Of a stretch of 64,000 nt of DNA, positions 24,987 through 33,301 are shown piece after piece. How positions within the stretch are numbered: the first letter of the stretch is position 1; the number at the start of each line of letters is the position of its first letter. The notes below the pieces were generated by a model. The model was not told the origin of the DNA. It ran no database searches and saw only the letters and a list, made by a program, of their open reading frames with translations. This DNA comes from an uncultured Draconibacterium sp. GTDB taxonomy: Bacteria > Bacteroidota > Bacteroidia > Bacteroidales > Prolixibacteraceae. The DNA lies in NCBI RefSeq assembly GCF_963677565.1, contig NZ_OY781981.1, positions 3,836,001 through 3,900,000 on the forward strand, written 5' to 3'. The position numbers and the translations under genes are program-made.

Positions 24987-26231
24987 TTATAATTCGTTTG
25001 CTATTTCTTTTAATTCAATTACATCGCTTTTCTCGAAACGTGTAGCCTCAATAATCAATGATGTTTGCGTAACCTGCCCTAAAAATTTACCGGTTTCTTC
25101 TTCAATTACTGCCAGTGGGTGTCTTATCCCGGTAATTAGCGGAAGCATTTCTTCCACAGTATAGTGCTTGTATACACTTGGCACGTTTGTCTTTATCGCC
25201 GTTTCAATCGATGCGGCTTTTTCTTTTTCAAGCGCCAGAATATCTTTTAGCCAAACATGACCCAGGAATTTCTTCTGTTCATCGATTACAGGCAATTGGT
25301 CAACTGCGATGGAACGCATTTTTCGAACAGCACCTTTTGGTCCGTCTTTATGCACTTCAAGCGTAGTATTCTTTTTAAACATCAATGATTCAGCGGTAAT
25401 AATCGTTTTACGATCTACCTTTTCCACAAAAGCTTCTACATATTCGCTTGCCGGATTGGTAAGAATTTCTTCTGCAGTACCAATTTGTTCCACAACACCA
25501 TCTTTCATAATGGCAATCCGGTCGCCAATTTTAATGGCTTCATCCAAATCGTGTGTGATAAACACAATTGTTTTTTGCAGTTTGCCCTGAATCTCCAGCA
25601 GTTCGTCCTGCATATCAGATTTAATGAGTGGATCGAGAGCAGAAAAGGCTTCGTCCATAAGCAACACTCCAGGATCGTTTGCCAGTGCACGTGCCAGTCC
25701 AACGCGTTGTTGCATTCCGCCAGACAATTCTGACGGGTATTGTGCTTCATAACCTTTAAGACCAACTGTTTCAAGAGCCCGTTTCGCTCGTTTTTCGCGA
25801 TCTTCTTTTTCCTCTCCACGAATTTCCAAACCAAAAGCGGCATTTTCTAAAATCGTTCGGTGGGGCAGTAATCCAAACTTTTGAAAAACCATACTCATTT
25901 CAGTTCTACGGGTTTCCAATAGTTCTTTATTTGTTTCGCGCGTAATATCGTGGTCGTCAAAAATTACCTTTCCTGCGGTAGGTTCGTTCAAGCGGTTTAA
26001 ACAACGGATAAGTGTTGATTTTCCACTCCCGGAAAGTCCCATTATCACAAAGATCTCGCCTTCCTTTATTTCAAAACTTGCACGATTCACACCTACTGTG
26101 CACTTTGTACGCTTTAATATTTCATCTTTTGAAACACCTTGCTCAAGCAACTTTAGTGCATCTTTCTTACGTTTGCCAAAGATCAGTGTCAGATCTTCAA
26201 CTCTAATTTTTATTTTTCTATTATCAGGCAT
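24987..26231 (-). CDS. proV: Glycine betaine ABC transporter ATPase with CBS domains
   Basis: The 414-residue protein drives betaine uptake. The Walker A motif GLSGSGKST is at 65-73, the signature LSGGMQQR at 169-176, and Walker B LLMDEAFSALDP at about 190-201. The N-terminal helix segment LTLIFGKRKKDALKLLEQG is a feature of the ProV/OpuAA branch. Residues from about 275 onward form a tandem CBS-domain module. In OpuA this module senses ionic strength and gates transport, so the system is probably osmotically controlled at protein level too. Confidence 0.95.
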   Translation of the reverse strand: MPDNRKIKIRVEDLTLIFGKRKKDALKLLEQGVSKDEILKRTKCTVGVNRASFEIKEGEIFVIMGLSGSGKSTLIRCLNRLNEPTAGKVIFDDHDITRETNKELLETRRTEMSMVFQKFGLLPHRTILENAAFGLEIRGEEKEDREKRAKRALETVGLKGYEAQYPSELSGGMQQRVGLARALANDPGVLLMDEAFSALDPLIKSDMQDELLEIQGKLQKTIVFITHDLDEAIKIGDRIAIMKDGVVEQIGTAEEILTNPASEYVEAFVEKVDRKTIITAESLMFKKNTTLEVHKDGPKGAVRKMRSIAVDQLPVIDEQKKFLGHVWLKDILALEKEKAASIETAIKTNVPSVYKHYTVEEMLPLITGIRHPLAVIEEETGKFLGQVTQTSLIIEATRFEKSDVIELKEIANEL

Positions 26232-26250
26232 AAATACTTTTCTTTAATGA

Positions 26251-27399
26251 TTAAAAGTAGTATCCGATGTTAATGTTAAAACGGGTTTCCCATTCTGCAT
26301 CTGGTGTTCCAGATGCCAGTCCGTTTGTCCATGCCGGTCCAATCCAGGGATGATCTTTTCCTTGAGCAAGGTCAACATATGTATAAACATTTCCGGCAGT
26401 AACCAGAACTCCTGTGATATTCATAAAACTATCTTCATAAGAGTCATTGGCTTTGTTCATATAGCCAAAATCGTTGTAAAACTGAAGGTTTGAAATTGGC
26501 CCCCATTTAACAGGCACCGAATAAGCAGGTCCGATGGTGTAGGTTGTTGCCTCTGAAGCTACCAGGTAAGGATATCCGTAAGCTGTCATTGCCAAACCTT
26601 CGCTATCTTGATCTGCCGGGTTTTCCGGATTCATTTTGTACTTGGTAGCCTGAACTTTTAAGTTGAAATTTCCGGCGTTAAGTTCGTAATGTGCTGCAAG
26701 CGCGTAACTGTCACCGGTTTTTTCTGTGTCCAGATTATAAAGTCCGCCATATTGCGCTGAGAAACCCAGCATATGATTACTATTTCCAGTTTTAAATTTT
26801 CTTACAACTTTAAGATTTAACTGGTTTACTTCTTTATTTCTGTACAAACCATCGGCAGACGAACTCACATCATACGAGTAACGACTATCGGAAACATCGG
26901 AGCTGCTTCCAAAACGAAGTTCTTCAGCATTTTTGAAGAATGCGATAGCATATAACCAATTTTCATCATTGTGGGTATATTTTATCCCCATGTCATGATC
27001 GTCTTCTAAACCAACATAGTAATTTATACCAAAAAACCAGTTGTGCGAGTTGTATTGCGTAATTCCAAAAGGCACTTGAGTTAAACCGATTTGCAGGTTT
27101 TTTTCTGGTGTAAAATCGTAACCAACCCAACCTTGTTTTAACATACCTCCACCAAATCCTTCGGAATACAAGCGGTATTCAGCATTTAGTTTTACTCCTT
27201 TGTATTTTGCTTTCGCATTTACTCTGAAAACATCGTAGCCAAAATCGCCACCACGGTTTTTCTGACCTTCTTTCCATGACGAAAGGTTATAGTTAAAACG
27301 AAGAGCACCACCAATTTGCACCTCAGGTTTTTCCTGTGCAAACAAATTAGTACTAATTAATAAAAGGATAAAAGAAAATAGAATGAATTTTCGTAACAT
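26251..27399 (-). CDS. Outer-membrane porin-like beta-barrel of the betaine operon
   Basis: The 382-residue protein has a Sec signal peptide (cleavage probably after LFAQ, near residue 22). It then has a long series of alternating polar/apolar strands with aromatic girdles, and ends in GYYF, the usual barrel-assembly signal. It resembles the phosphate-selective/OprP-like porin group only in general shape. The gene lies 19 bases upstream of the transporter ATPase and on the same strand, so it is very likely the first gene of the betaine operon. It may provide the matching outer-membrane pore (inference). A promoter-like element is about 180 bases upstream. Confidence 0.8.
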   Translation of the reverse strand: MLRKFILFSFILLLISTNLFAQEKPEVQIGGALRFNYNLSSWKEGQKNRGGDFGYDVFRVNAKAKYKGVKLNAEYRLYSEGFGGGMLKQGWVGYDFTPEKNLQIGLTQVPFGITQYNSHNWFFGINYYVGLEDDHDMGIKYTHNDENWLYAIAFFKNAEELRFGSSSDVSDSRYSYDVSSSADGLYRNKEVNQLNLKVVRKFKTGNSNHMLGFSAQYGGLYNLDTEKTGDSYALAAHYELNAGNFNLKVQATKYKMNPENPADQDSEGLAMTAYGYPYLVASEATTYTIGPAYSVPVKWGPISNLQFYNDFGYMNKANDSYEDSFMNITGVLVTAGNVYTYVDLAQGKDHPWIGPAWTNGLASGTPDAEWETRFNINIGYYF

Positions 27400-28033
27400 A
27401 TAATTTAATTTAAGTGATAATCTTGTGGAATGGTGAGGGGGAGTGATAAGTTACTAGCGTTCGGTTACAGGTGGAACAAACCTGTCGGATCGCATTTTAT
27501 AAGCCATTCGAATGGCCATGTATGCCCGCTGATTATTTTGTTCGTATGTTTTTATACTCCTTTTAATCATGCGCCGCAAAAATAGAACTAACATCATTAT
27601 GAACGATGATTTTACGCTGTCTAACTGTTAAATGTAATGTATTATTAACATCATTTCTGTACGAAATAATATATAGCCTAATATTTCTATTAACTGATCA
27701 ATTAAATTTATTTTACGATGTCATTATACAATTCAAGTAACATATAAACTCCATATTTGTTGCTATTTGAGTAAAATATCTGGTTAATTTCAAATTGAGT
27801 GGTGATTTAAATTGTATCCGATTAAGTTTCTACACAAATTAATTTTAGAAATTCTATTAACATATAACAAAATTTGCTACTTATCCGGGGGCGCTAAAAT
27901 GATAGTAATTGTTAAATAATCTGCCAAAACAAAGTCTGCATTGAACTTTTTGGAGAGCCAGGGTTTATTATCGTTAAATTGAAATATCGTTAGCAATAGT
28001 TAATCGAATTAGTATACATTCATAAATGCCAAA
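27400..28033. other. 634-base divergent intergenic region with a leader for the betaine operon
   Basis: Nothing here is firmly coding. On the minus strand it holds an exact -7 element, a perfect palindrome GCCATTCGAATGGC at 27503-27516 and an ACAGGT/ACCTGT inverted repeat at 27467-27485. It also has a 38-codon frame (27454-27570). The right half (27600-28033), which leads to the DUF418 gene, is AT-rich, and I see no recognisable element there. Confidence 0.4.
27577..27584 (-). promoter_or_regulatory. -7 promoter element for the betaine operon
   Basis: On the minus strand this reads TATTTTTG, an exact TAnnTTTG match. It would give a 5' leader of about 170 bases before the porin start; no good -33 element was found. 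Confidence 0.4.
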
Positions 28034-29287
28034 ATGGAAAACAGTAAACCATTTGCTCCTATAAATAAACAAAACCGAATCGAATATCTCGACATGGTAA
28101 GAGGAATTGCCATATTCGGAATTCTGATCGCAAACCTACGCTGGTTTTCATTGTATACTCCCGGTGTACCGGCACGTTTTATTTTCCCCGAAATTGATCA
28201 TACTGTAAGGTTATTACAATACATCTTTATAGAAGGAAAATTCTATTCAATTTTTAGTTTGTTATTTGGATGGGGAATGGCAATTCAAATAGAACGTTCC
28301 AGAAGAGACGATGCTTCAACTGCGGCTTTTTTAAAGCGACGAATGTGGTTTATGCTTTTACTTGGTGGAATTCATATGTTTGTTATTTGGGAAGGAGATA
28401 TTGTTTTTCTTTATGGTCTGATGGGATTTATCCTCGTTTCACTGCGTAAATATTCCAATCGCACACTGCTGATTACCGGTATAGCTTTGTTATTATCGCC
28501 GATTTTTTTGTATTTCCTTAAAATGCAATTCTCATGGGTTAACTGGCCATCGGACATTTTATATGAAGTTGGAGAAAAAGTTTATCAAATGCAGGGATTA
28601 ATTGATCAGGATACCAGTAGAACACCAGTTTTGGCTGAAACAACAAATATTTTCTCCATTGTTGGAATAACCTGGGCTGATGCTCCATATCGGTTTGCCT
28701 ATTTGTTTTTTGTTAGTCGTATTCCAAAAGTTTTGGGAGCGATGTTAATCGGTTTTGTAATTGCCCGAACCGATTTTTACACGAAAGCCATACAGTACAA
28801 AACAAGAATGTTACAGTTTTTTGTAGTGGGCTTGTTGATATTTGTCCCGCTAAATACTGTTCTCGTGCTTCATTTGAAAAATGAAGATGCATATTACGCC
28901 TTGCAAACAGAAGGCTTGTACTATGTAGTTGTTTATGCTTTTACGATATTTCCACTCTCACTTGTCTATATGGCCGGGCTGGCCTTGGCATTTGAAAAAC
29001 GCTGGGCTCATAAAATACTAAAACCGGTGTTATCGGTGGGACGCACAGCCTTTAGTAATTATGTAGGGCAAAGTCTCATCGGTATAATTCTGTTTTATGG
29101 CATTGGTTTTGGCTGGGCACAACAATTTGGGCCGCTCGCCTGGACCATTTTGGCAGTAATCATCTTTTCTGCCGAGGTGATTATTAGTTCTATTTGGCTA
29201 AAATACTTTCGATTTGGCTTGCTGGAATGGATTTGGCGTAGCTTTACTTACAGAAAGGTTCAGCCGTTGCTTGTGGCCAGGAAATAA
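28034..29287 (+). CDS. DUF418 (YeiB-like) membrane protein
   Basis: This is a 417-residue polytopic membrane protein with about ten hydrophobic helices. The N-terminal phrase RIEYLDMVRGIAIFGILIANL is the hallmark of YeiB-type proteins, which are distantly related to acyltransferase-3 enzymes. The C-terminal half (SVGRTAFSNYVGQSLIGIILFYG, then GLLEWIWRSFTY) is the DUF418 domain itself. The function is not established; transport or membrane acyl transfer has been suggested for the superfamily. It starts a run of rightward genes but has a 200-base gap before the next. Confidence 0.88.
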   Translation: MENSKPFAPINKQNRIEYLDMVRGIAIFGILIANLRWFSLYTPGVPARFIFPEIDHTVRLLQYIFIEGKFYSIFSLLFGWGMAIQIERSRRDDASTAAFLKRRMWFMLLLGGIHMFVIWEGDIVFLYGLMGFILVSLRKYSNRTLLITGIALLLSPIFLYFLKMQFSWVNWPSDILYEVGEKVYQMQGLIDQDTSRTPVLAETTNIFSIVGITWADAPYRFAYLFFVSRIPKVLGAMLIGFVIARTDFYTKAIQYKTRMLQFFVVGLLIFVPLNTVLVLHLKNEDAYYALQTEGLYYVVVYAFTIFPLSLVYMAGLALAFEKRWAHKILKPVLSVGRTAFSNYVGQSLIGIILFYGIGFGWAQQFGPLAWTILAVIIFSAEVIISSIWLKYFRFGLLEWIWRSFTYRKVQPLLVARK

Positions 29288-29358
29288 ATTTAGTCGTCCG
29301 TAGCCTTAGCTAAAATACCCGGTTTTATTAAGCTTTTTCATAAAGAAGAATTGCCCCC

Positions 29359-29382
29359 TGCATCATAATTCATGGTGATGCA
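29359..29382. promoter_or_regulatory. Inverted repeat between DUF418 and DUF6090 genes
   Basis: TGCATCA (29359-29365) and TGATGCA (29376-29382) are exact complements with a 10-base spacer. With a weak T-rich tail it could be an operator or a modest terminator. Confidence 0.3.
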
Positions 29383-29487
29383 ACATATTTTATACTCCCT
29401 CGCGAAACTTCATATGGTTTGGCGCATAAGTTATTGGTGCTGCATCGGTGTTTGTCGGAAATTTACATCAACAAAAATCAATACAAA

Positions 29488-30201
29488 ATGACACGTTTTT
29501 TTCGACACATACAATTTCGGTTTGGGACAGAGAGAAAGCTTAGTGCATATTTGATTTATGCTGCAGGAGAAATTTTCCTGTTGGTTATAGGAATTTTGCT
29601 GGCACTACAGATTAATAACTGGAACTCGAACAGAAAAGACCGTGAGGCGGCTATAAAGGCCTATCAAAACATTAGCCAACAACTAACGGAGGACCGTAAT
29701 GAACTGATCAGCGTAAGAGACTTCAATAATTATTATTCAGCAAGGTATGAACGTGCAAGTGAATTGATTGCTGGTCACGCAGCAGAGAAAACCGATTCTA
29801 TTGCAATCCTGATCATGGAACTGTCACAGTATTCCGATTTCCACCGTAGTGAAAACATTTATGAAACGCTGGTTAACAGTGGTTCTATAAAACTGCTTAA
29901 AAATTCGAACATCACCAGTGCCCTTCAAAAACTTGAAATGACCTACACCAGTATAAATAAGCTGGAAGATATTCACTGGGAAATAATTTTAAACGAGTTG
30001 TATCCTGAGATCAGAGGTGTAATAAATTACGCAACGCTTGAAATCGTAAAACCTGACAGACTCCGTTCTGTTGAGATTCAGAATTTTCTTGTTGAAAGTA
30101 TTTATCTTACAAAAGCCAAAGAATTGGTTTATAACAAAGCAATTAATGAAATAGACACTTTGGGTGATGAAATAGCCAAAGAATTAAATCATAAAAACTA
30201 G
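29488..30201 (+). CDS. DUF6090 family protein
   Basis: The 237-residue product has the family signature at its start: a basic segment (MTRFFRHIQFRFG), then KLSAYLIYAAGEIFLLVIGILLALQINNWN with one membrane helix. The rest is helical and soluble. DUF6090 proteins occur only in Bacteroidota as far as I know, often in multiple copies, with no known function. The frame extends upstream to 29419, but the ATG at 29488 begins exactly at the conserved start. It is 5 bases from the next gene. Confidence 0.85.
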   Translation: MTRFFRHIQFRFGTERKLSAYLIYAAGEIFLLVIGILLALQINNWNSNRKDREAAIKAYQNISQQLTEDRNELISVRDFNNYYSARYERASELIAGHAAEKTDSIAILIMELSQYSDFHRSENIYETLVNSGSIKLLKNSNITSALQKLEMTYTSINKLEDIHWEIILNELYPEIRGVINYATLEIVKPDRLRSVEIQNFLVESIYLTKAKELVYNKAINEIDTLGDEIAKELNHKN

Positions 30202-30206
30202 AAATC

Positions 30207-30410
30207 ATGAAAACAAAAAAGAAAAACAAAGACAAAAGTTCCTGGATAACAGGAGGAACAACAATGATGGGTTTGGGAGTAGGATTTATCCTGCTAAAAT
30301 ATTCGGTGATGTATTTCCTGGCAGCGCTGTTGATCGGCATTGCAGTTGGCCTGGTTATCACACCTTTTATACCAGTAAATAAGTTTAATAAAAGCGCAAA
30401 ACAATCATGA
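30207..30410 (+). CDS. Small two-helix membrane protein
   Basis: This 67-residue protein has a very basic N-terminus (KTKKKNKDK) and two hydrophobic helices rich in Gly (about 19-30 and 33-54). I do not recognise a family. It sits 5 bases after the DUF6090 gene and overlaps the start of the serine hydrolase gene by 4 bases, so it is almost certainly translated. Confidence 0.7.
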   Translation: MKTKKKNKDKSSWITGGTTMMGLGVGFILLKYSVMYFLAALLIGIAVGLVITPFIPVNKFNKSAKQS

Positions 30411-31579
30411 AAACTCGAATAAAAGTAATAGGAATAGCCATCTTATTTTTTGTTCTGGCAGCTGCTAGCTGTAACAGCACAAGCAAAAACTACAATTACC
30501 AGGTTCCGGCGCAAACAAACGACGGGCTACAAGTTGAATCGCTGGAAGAATCACACATTGATTCTACATTGATAATTGATGTTGCAGAACGCATTCAGAA
30601 AGGGAAATATGGAGAAATTCATTCGATGCTGATTTATAAAAATAACAAGTTGGTTTTCGAAGATTATTTCGAGGGGCATAAATACCAGTGGGATGCTCCG
30701 GGCCATAAAGGTGATTATATAACCTGGGATGCAACTACGCCACACGTGCTGCAATCAGCCACTAAAAGTTTTGTGTCGATGTGTTTTGGAATTGCCATTG
30801 AAAAGGGATATATCGAAAGTATTGATCAATCGATTTTTGATTATCTGCCTGAATACCAAAATTACAATGCCGACAACAAAAACTATGTTACGATAAAAAC
30901 CTTGCTTACCATGACATCCGGCTTTCTATGGGATGAATGGAGCGTTGCATTGAGCAGTACTCAAAACGATGCCATCGGTATCTATTTTTCCGATAAAGAT
31001 CCTGTTGAATTTGTATTAGAGCGACCGTTGATTGCTGTTCCCGGAACACATTTTACCTATTCGGGAGGCGACATGCAAATTCTGGAAAAAATTCTAAAGA
31101 ATGCAACCGGAATGAATATCGATGAATTTTCGGAGAAGTATTTATTCGAACCGCTCGGAATTGAATCAAATGACTGGTGGTTAAGGTACGACACCGGCGA
31201 AATCAGTACTGGTGGTGGTTTAAAACTCACACCGCGAGACATGCTAAAAGTTGGCGTACTGTTTTTAAACGATGGCGTTTGGAATGGAGAGCAAATTATT
31301 TCAAAAGAGTGGGTTGAAAAATGTGGACATCCGTTTGGGCCGAATTATGGCATAAAAATTCCGGGAGAAGATTTGGGAACCGTTGGATACGGATATACGT
31401 GGTGGACCAAGCAGTACGAAGAATATGGACGCATGTACTGTGCTCTGGGTTGGGGTGGACAGAAAATTATGGTTTTCCCGGATTTAAATGCAGTTGTTGT
31501 ATTTACCGGTGCTAACTTCAAATCGAAAGTGAAGCAAAACCGTATTCTTGAAAATTTTGTTTTACCGGCGCTTCAATAA
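30407..31579 (+). CDS. Serine hydrolase lipoprotein (beta-lactamase/class C family)
   Basis: This 390-residue protein has a lipoprotein signal ending in LAAASC (Cys22). The catalytic Ser117-Ala-Thr-Lys120 lies in LQSATKSF, and a Tyr-Ser-Gly triad (FTYSGGD) near residue 217 plays the role of YxN. Related enzymes are esterases, D-amino-acid peptidases or lactamases acting in the periplasm or on the surface. The substrate cannot be told from sequence. Its start overlaps the small membrane protein by 4 bases (ATGA), indicating coupling. Confidence 0.9.
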   Translation: MKTRIKVIGIAILFFVLAAASCNSTSKNYNYQVPAQTNDGLQVESLEESHIDSTLIIDVAERIQKGKYGEIHSMLIYKNNKLVFEDYFEGHKYQWDAPGHKGDYITWDATTPHVLQSATKSFVSMCFGIAIEKGYIESIDQSIFDYLPEYQNYNADNKNYVTIKTLLTMTSGFLWDEWSVALSSTQNDAIGIYFSDKDPVEFVLERPLIAVPGTHFTYSGGDMQILEKILKNATGMNIDEFSEKYLFEPLGIESNDWWLRYDTGEISTGGGLKLTPRDMLKVGVLFLNDGVWNGEQIISKEWVEKCGHPFGPNYGIKIPGEDLGTVGYGYTWWTKQYEEYGRMYCALGWGGQKIMVFPDLNAVVVFTGANFKSKVKQNRILENFVLPALQ

Positions 31580-31643
31580 AGAAGCGCATAAACCGAAAAT
31601 AAATATCTCACGACTTGCACTTTTCTTCTATCAGAAACTTTTA

Positions 31644-31651
31644 TAACTTTG
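31644..31651 (+). promoter_or_regulatory. -7 promoter element of the oxidoreductase gene
   Basis: TAACTTTG is an exact TAnnTTTG match, 73 bases before the ATG at 31725. A TTG lies 26 bases upstream, longer than the usual spacing, so the -33 element is uncertain. Confidence 0.45.
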
Positions 31652-31664
31652 GTAGTGAAGTAAA

Positions 31665-31691
31665 GCCGTATTCTGTAAAAACAGGTACGGC
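31665..31691 (+). terminator. Hairpin before the oxidoreductase gene
   Basis: GCCGTA/TACGGC (31665-31670 with 31686-31691) stacks on CTGT/ACAG with a 4-A loop, followed by ATTTTAAAC. It may end the serine hydrolase transcript, or form an attenuator in the leader of the next gene, since a promoter-like element lies just upstream. Confidence 0.45.
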
Positions 31692-31724
31692 ATTTTAAAC
31701 TAACTAAAACTAATAAACTGAGTA

Positions 31725-33125
31725 ATGAAAAGTAAAAGTCATTCATCCCGACGATCGTTTATAAAAAATACGGTCCTCGGAGCAGCCCTAGTTTCCACAG
31801 CTCCAACAATTATGGGTAATTCCTACAGTCAGCGAATCGTGCTGAAATCGAGAGAATTTGAGCCAACACAATTTGCTGCCAACGATCAGGTACAACTGGC
31901 ATTGATAGGAGCCGGAATACAGGGAATTTATGATACAACTTCGGCGCTTCGTGTTCCCGGAGTAAAGCTGGTAGCTGCCTGCGATTTATATACCGGCCGT
32001 TTACAACGTGCAAAAGAATTATGGAGCGATGATATTTTTGTAACCCGCGATTACCGCGAAATTCTTGACCGCGATGATATTGATGCGGTCATAATTGCTA
32101 CTCCTGATCACTGGCACATAAAAATAAGTACGGAAGCGTTAAACGCCGGAAAAGCCGTTTACTGCGAAAAACCGATGGTGCAAAACTTTGATGAAGGTCA
32201 TCCGCTGATTCAGGCATGGAAAGATTCAGGTCAGGTTATGCAGGTTGGAAGTCAGGGTATGTCGTCGCTGGGTAACGAAAAAGCCAAACAATTGTACGAA
32301 GATGGTGCGATCGGCGAAATTGTTATGCTCGACATGTTCAACGATCGTTATTCGGCAGAAGGAGCGTGGCAATATCCGATTCCACCGGACGCCAATCCTG
32401 ACACTGTGGATTACGATACATTTTTAGGACGTGCACCAAAAGTACCGTTTGAGCTTAAACGCTTTTTCCGTTGGAGAAACTACAAGGATTACGGCACCGG
32501 AGTTGCCGGTGATTTGTTTGTACATGCATTTTCTACCTTGCATTATGTAATCAGTTCAAATGGTCCGGAACGAGCGCAGGCAACTGGTGGTTTACGCTAT
32601 TGGGACGATGGGAGAGACGTTCCTGATGTTTCGATTACACTTTACGATTTCCCGAAAACGAATACACATGCCGCGTTTAATGCTGCTTTCCGTGTGAATT
32701 TTATAGCAGGAAATGGTGGAGGCGGCGGTTTCCGACTTGTGGGAACTGAAGGCGAAATGGAGATCGGTTCGAATAGTGTAAGACTCATCCGTTCGAAACT
32801 GAACATGAAACCGCAGAGTTATTCATTGATTGCTTACACCGAGGAAATGCAAAAGAAAATCAAGGAAGAATACGACATGAAATACCTCAACGAAAGAAAA
32901 GCTGATCTGAATGTTGGTGAAACGAATTATGAAGCTCCGCGCGATTATAAAGGTGCTCATTACGATCATTTCTATAATTTCTTCCAGGGCGTTCGCGGAC
33001 AAAAGGAAATCGTTGAAGATCCTGTTTTCGGACTACGAGCTGCCGGTGCAGCGCTTTTAGCTAACGAAAGCTATTATAATGCAAAACCAGTACTTTGGAA
33101 TCCTGATACGATGAAATTAGGATAG
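31725..33125 (+). CDS. Gfo/Idh/MocA-family oxidoreductase with Tat-type signal
   Basis: This family uses NAD(P) to oxidise or reduce sugars and inositols, and some members are glycosidases of redox type. The 466-residue protein starts with SRRSFIKNTVLGAAL, a twin-arginine signal, so it is probably exported folded with its cofactor. The Rossmann motif is LIGAGIQG (about residues 61-68), and the EKP motif is in VYCEKPMV, where the Lys is catalytic. The length fits secreted Bacteroidota members. It stands alone between a hairpin and a strong terminator, so no pathway partner is visible. Confidence 0.9.
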   Translation: MKSKSHSSRRSFIKNTVLGAALVSTAPTIMGNSYSQRIVLKSREFEPTQFAANDQVQLALIGAGIQGIYDTTSALRVPGVKLVAACDLYTGRLQRAKELWSDDIFVTRDYREILDRDDIDAVIIATPDHWHIKISTEALNAGKAVYCEKPMVQNFDEGHPLIQAWKDSGQVMQVGSQGMSSLGNEKAKQLYEDGAIGEIVMLDMFNDRYSAEGAWQYPIPPDANPDTVDYDTFLGRAPKVPFELKRFFRWRNYKDYGTGVAGDLFVHAFSTLHYVISSNGPERAQATGGLRYWDDGRDVPDVSITLYDFPKTNTHAAFNAAFRVNFIAGNGGGGGFRLVGTEGEMEIGSNSVRLIRSKLNMKPQSYSLIAYTEEMQKKIKEEYDMKYLNERKADLNVGETNYEAPRDYKGAHYDHFYNFFQGVRGQKEIVEDPVFGLRAAGAALLANESYYNAKPVLWNPDTMKLG

Positions 33126-33154
33126 AAAATCTTAAAAGACTTTGAGTATATAGG

Positions 33155-33192
33155 AAAGAGAGCATTTCAATTATGAAATGCTCTCTTTTTTT
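33155..33192 (+). terminator. Rho-independent terminator of the oxidoreductase gene
   Basis: A perfect 15-bp stem (33155-33169 with 33174-33188) with a 4-base loop runs into seven T (33186-33192). It lies 30 bases after the stop codon. Confidence 0.93.
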
Positions 33193-33219
33193 GAAACACC
33201 AGATAGAATTCACCCCTAA

Positions 33220-33239
33220 AATCACCCATGCGGGTGATT
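33220..33239. promoter_or_regulatory. Operator-like palindrome before the tailoring operon
   Basis: AATCACCC (33220-33227) and GGGTGATT (33232-33239) are exact complements with a 4-base centre. A near-consensus -7 element (TAAACTTTG, 33259-33267, one extra base) follows 20 bases later, and the first start codon is at 33302. The geometry fits an operator or activator site. Confidence 0.5.
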
Positions 33240-33301
33240 CTTTTATACGGGTTTTCTTTAAACTTTGTAAGAGTATTTTTAAGGAAAACAGAAACAATAC
33301 C

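Noticed and set aside
27454..27570. 38-codon frame as a confident gene
   Set aside because: A promoter-like element would start the RNA at its ATG with no ribosome site, and short frames arise by chance; kept only as part of a finding.
33173..33301. Upstream extension of the amidohydrolase to an ATG at 33173
   Set aside because: That ATG lies inside the perfect 15-bp terminator stem of the preceding gene; the ATG at 33302 fits the family start.
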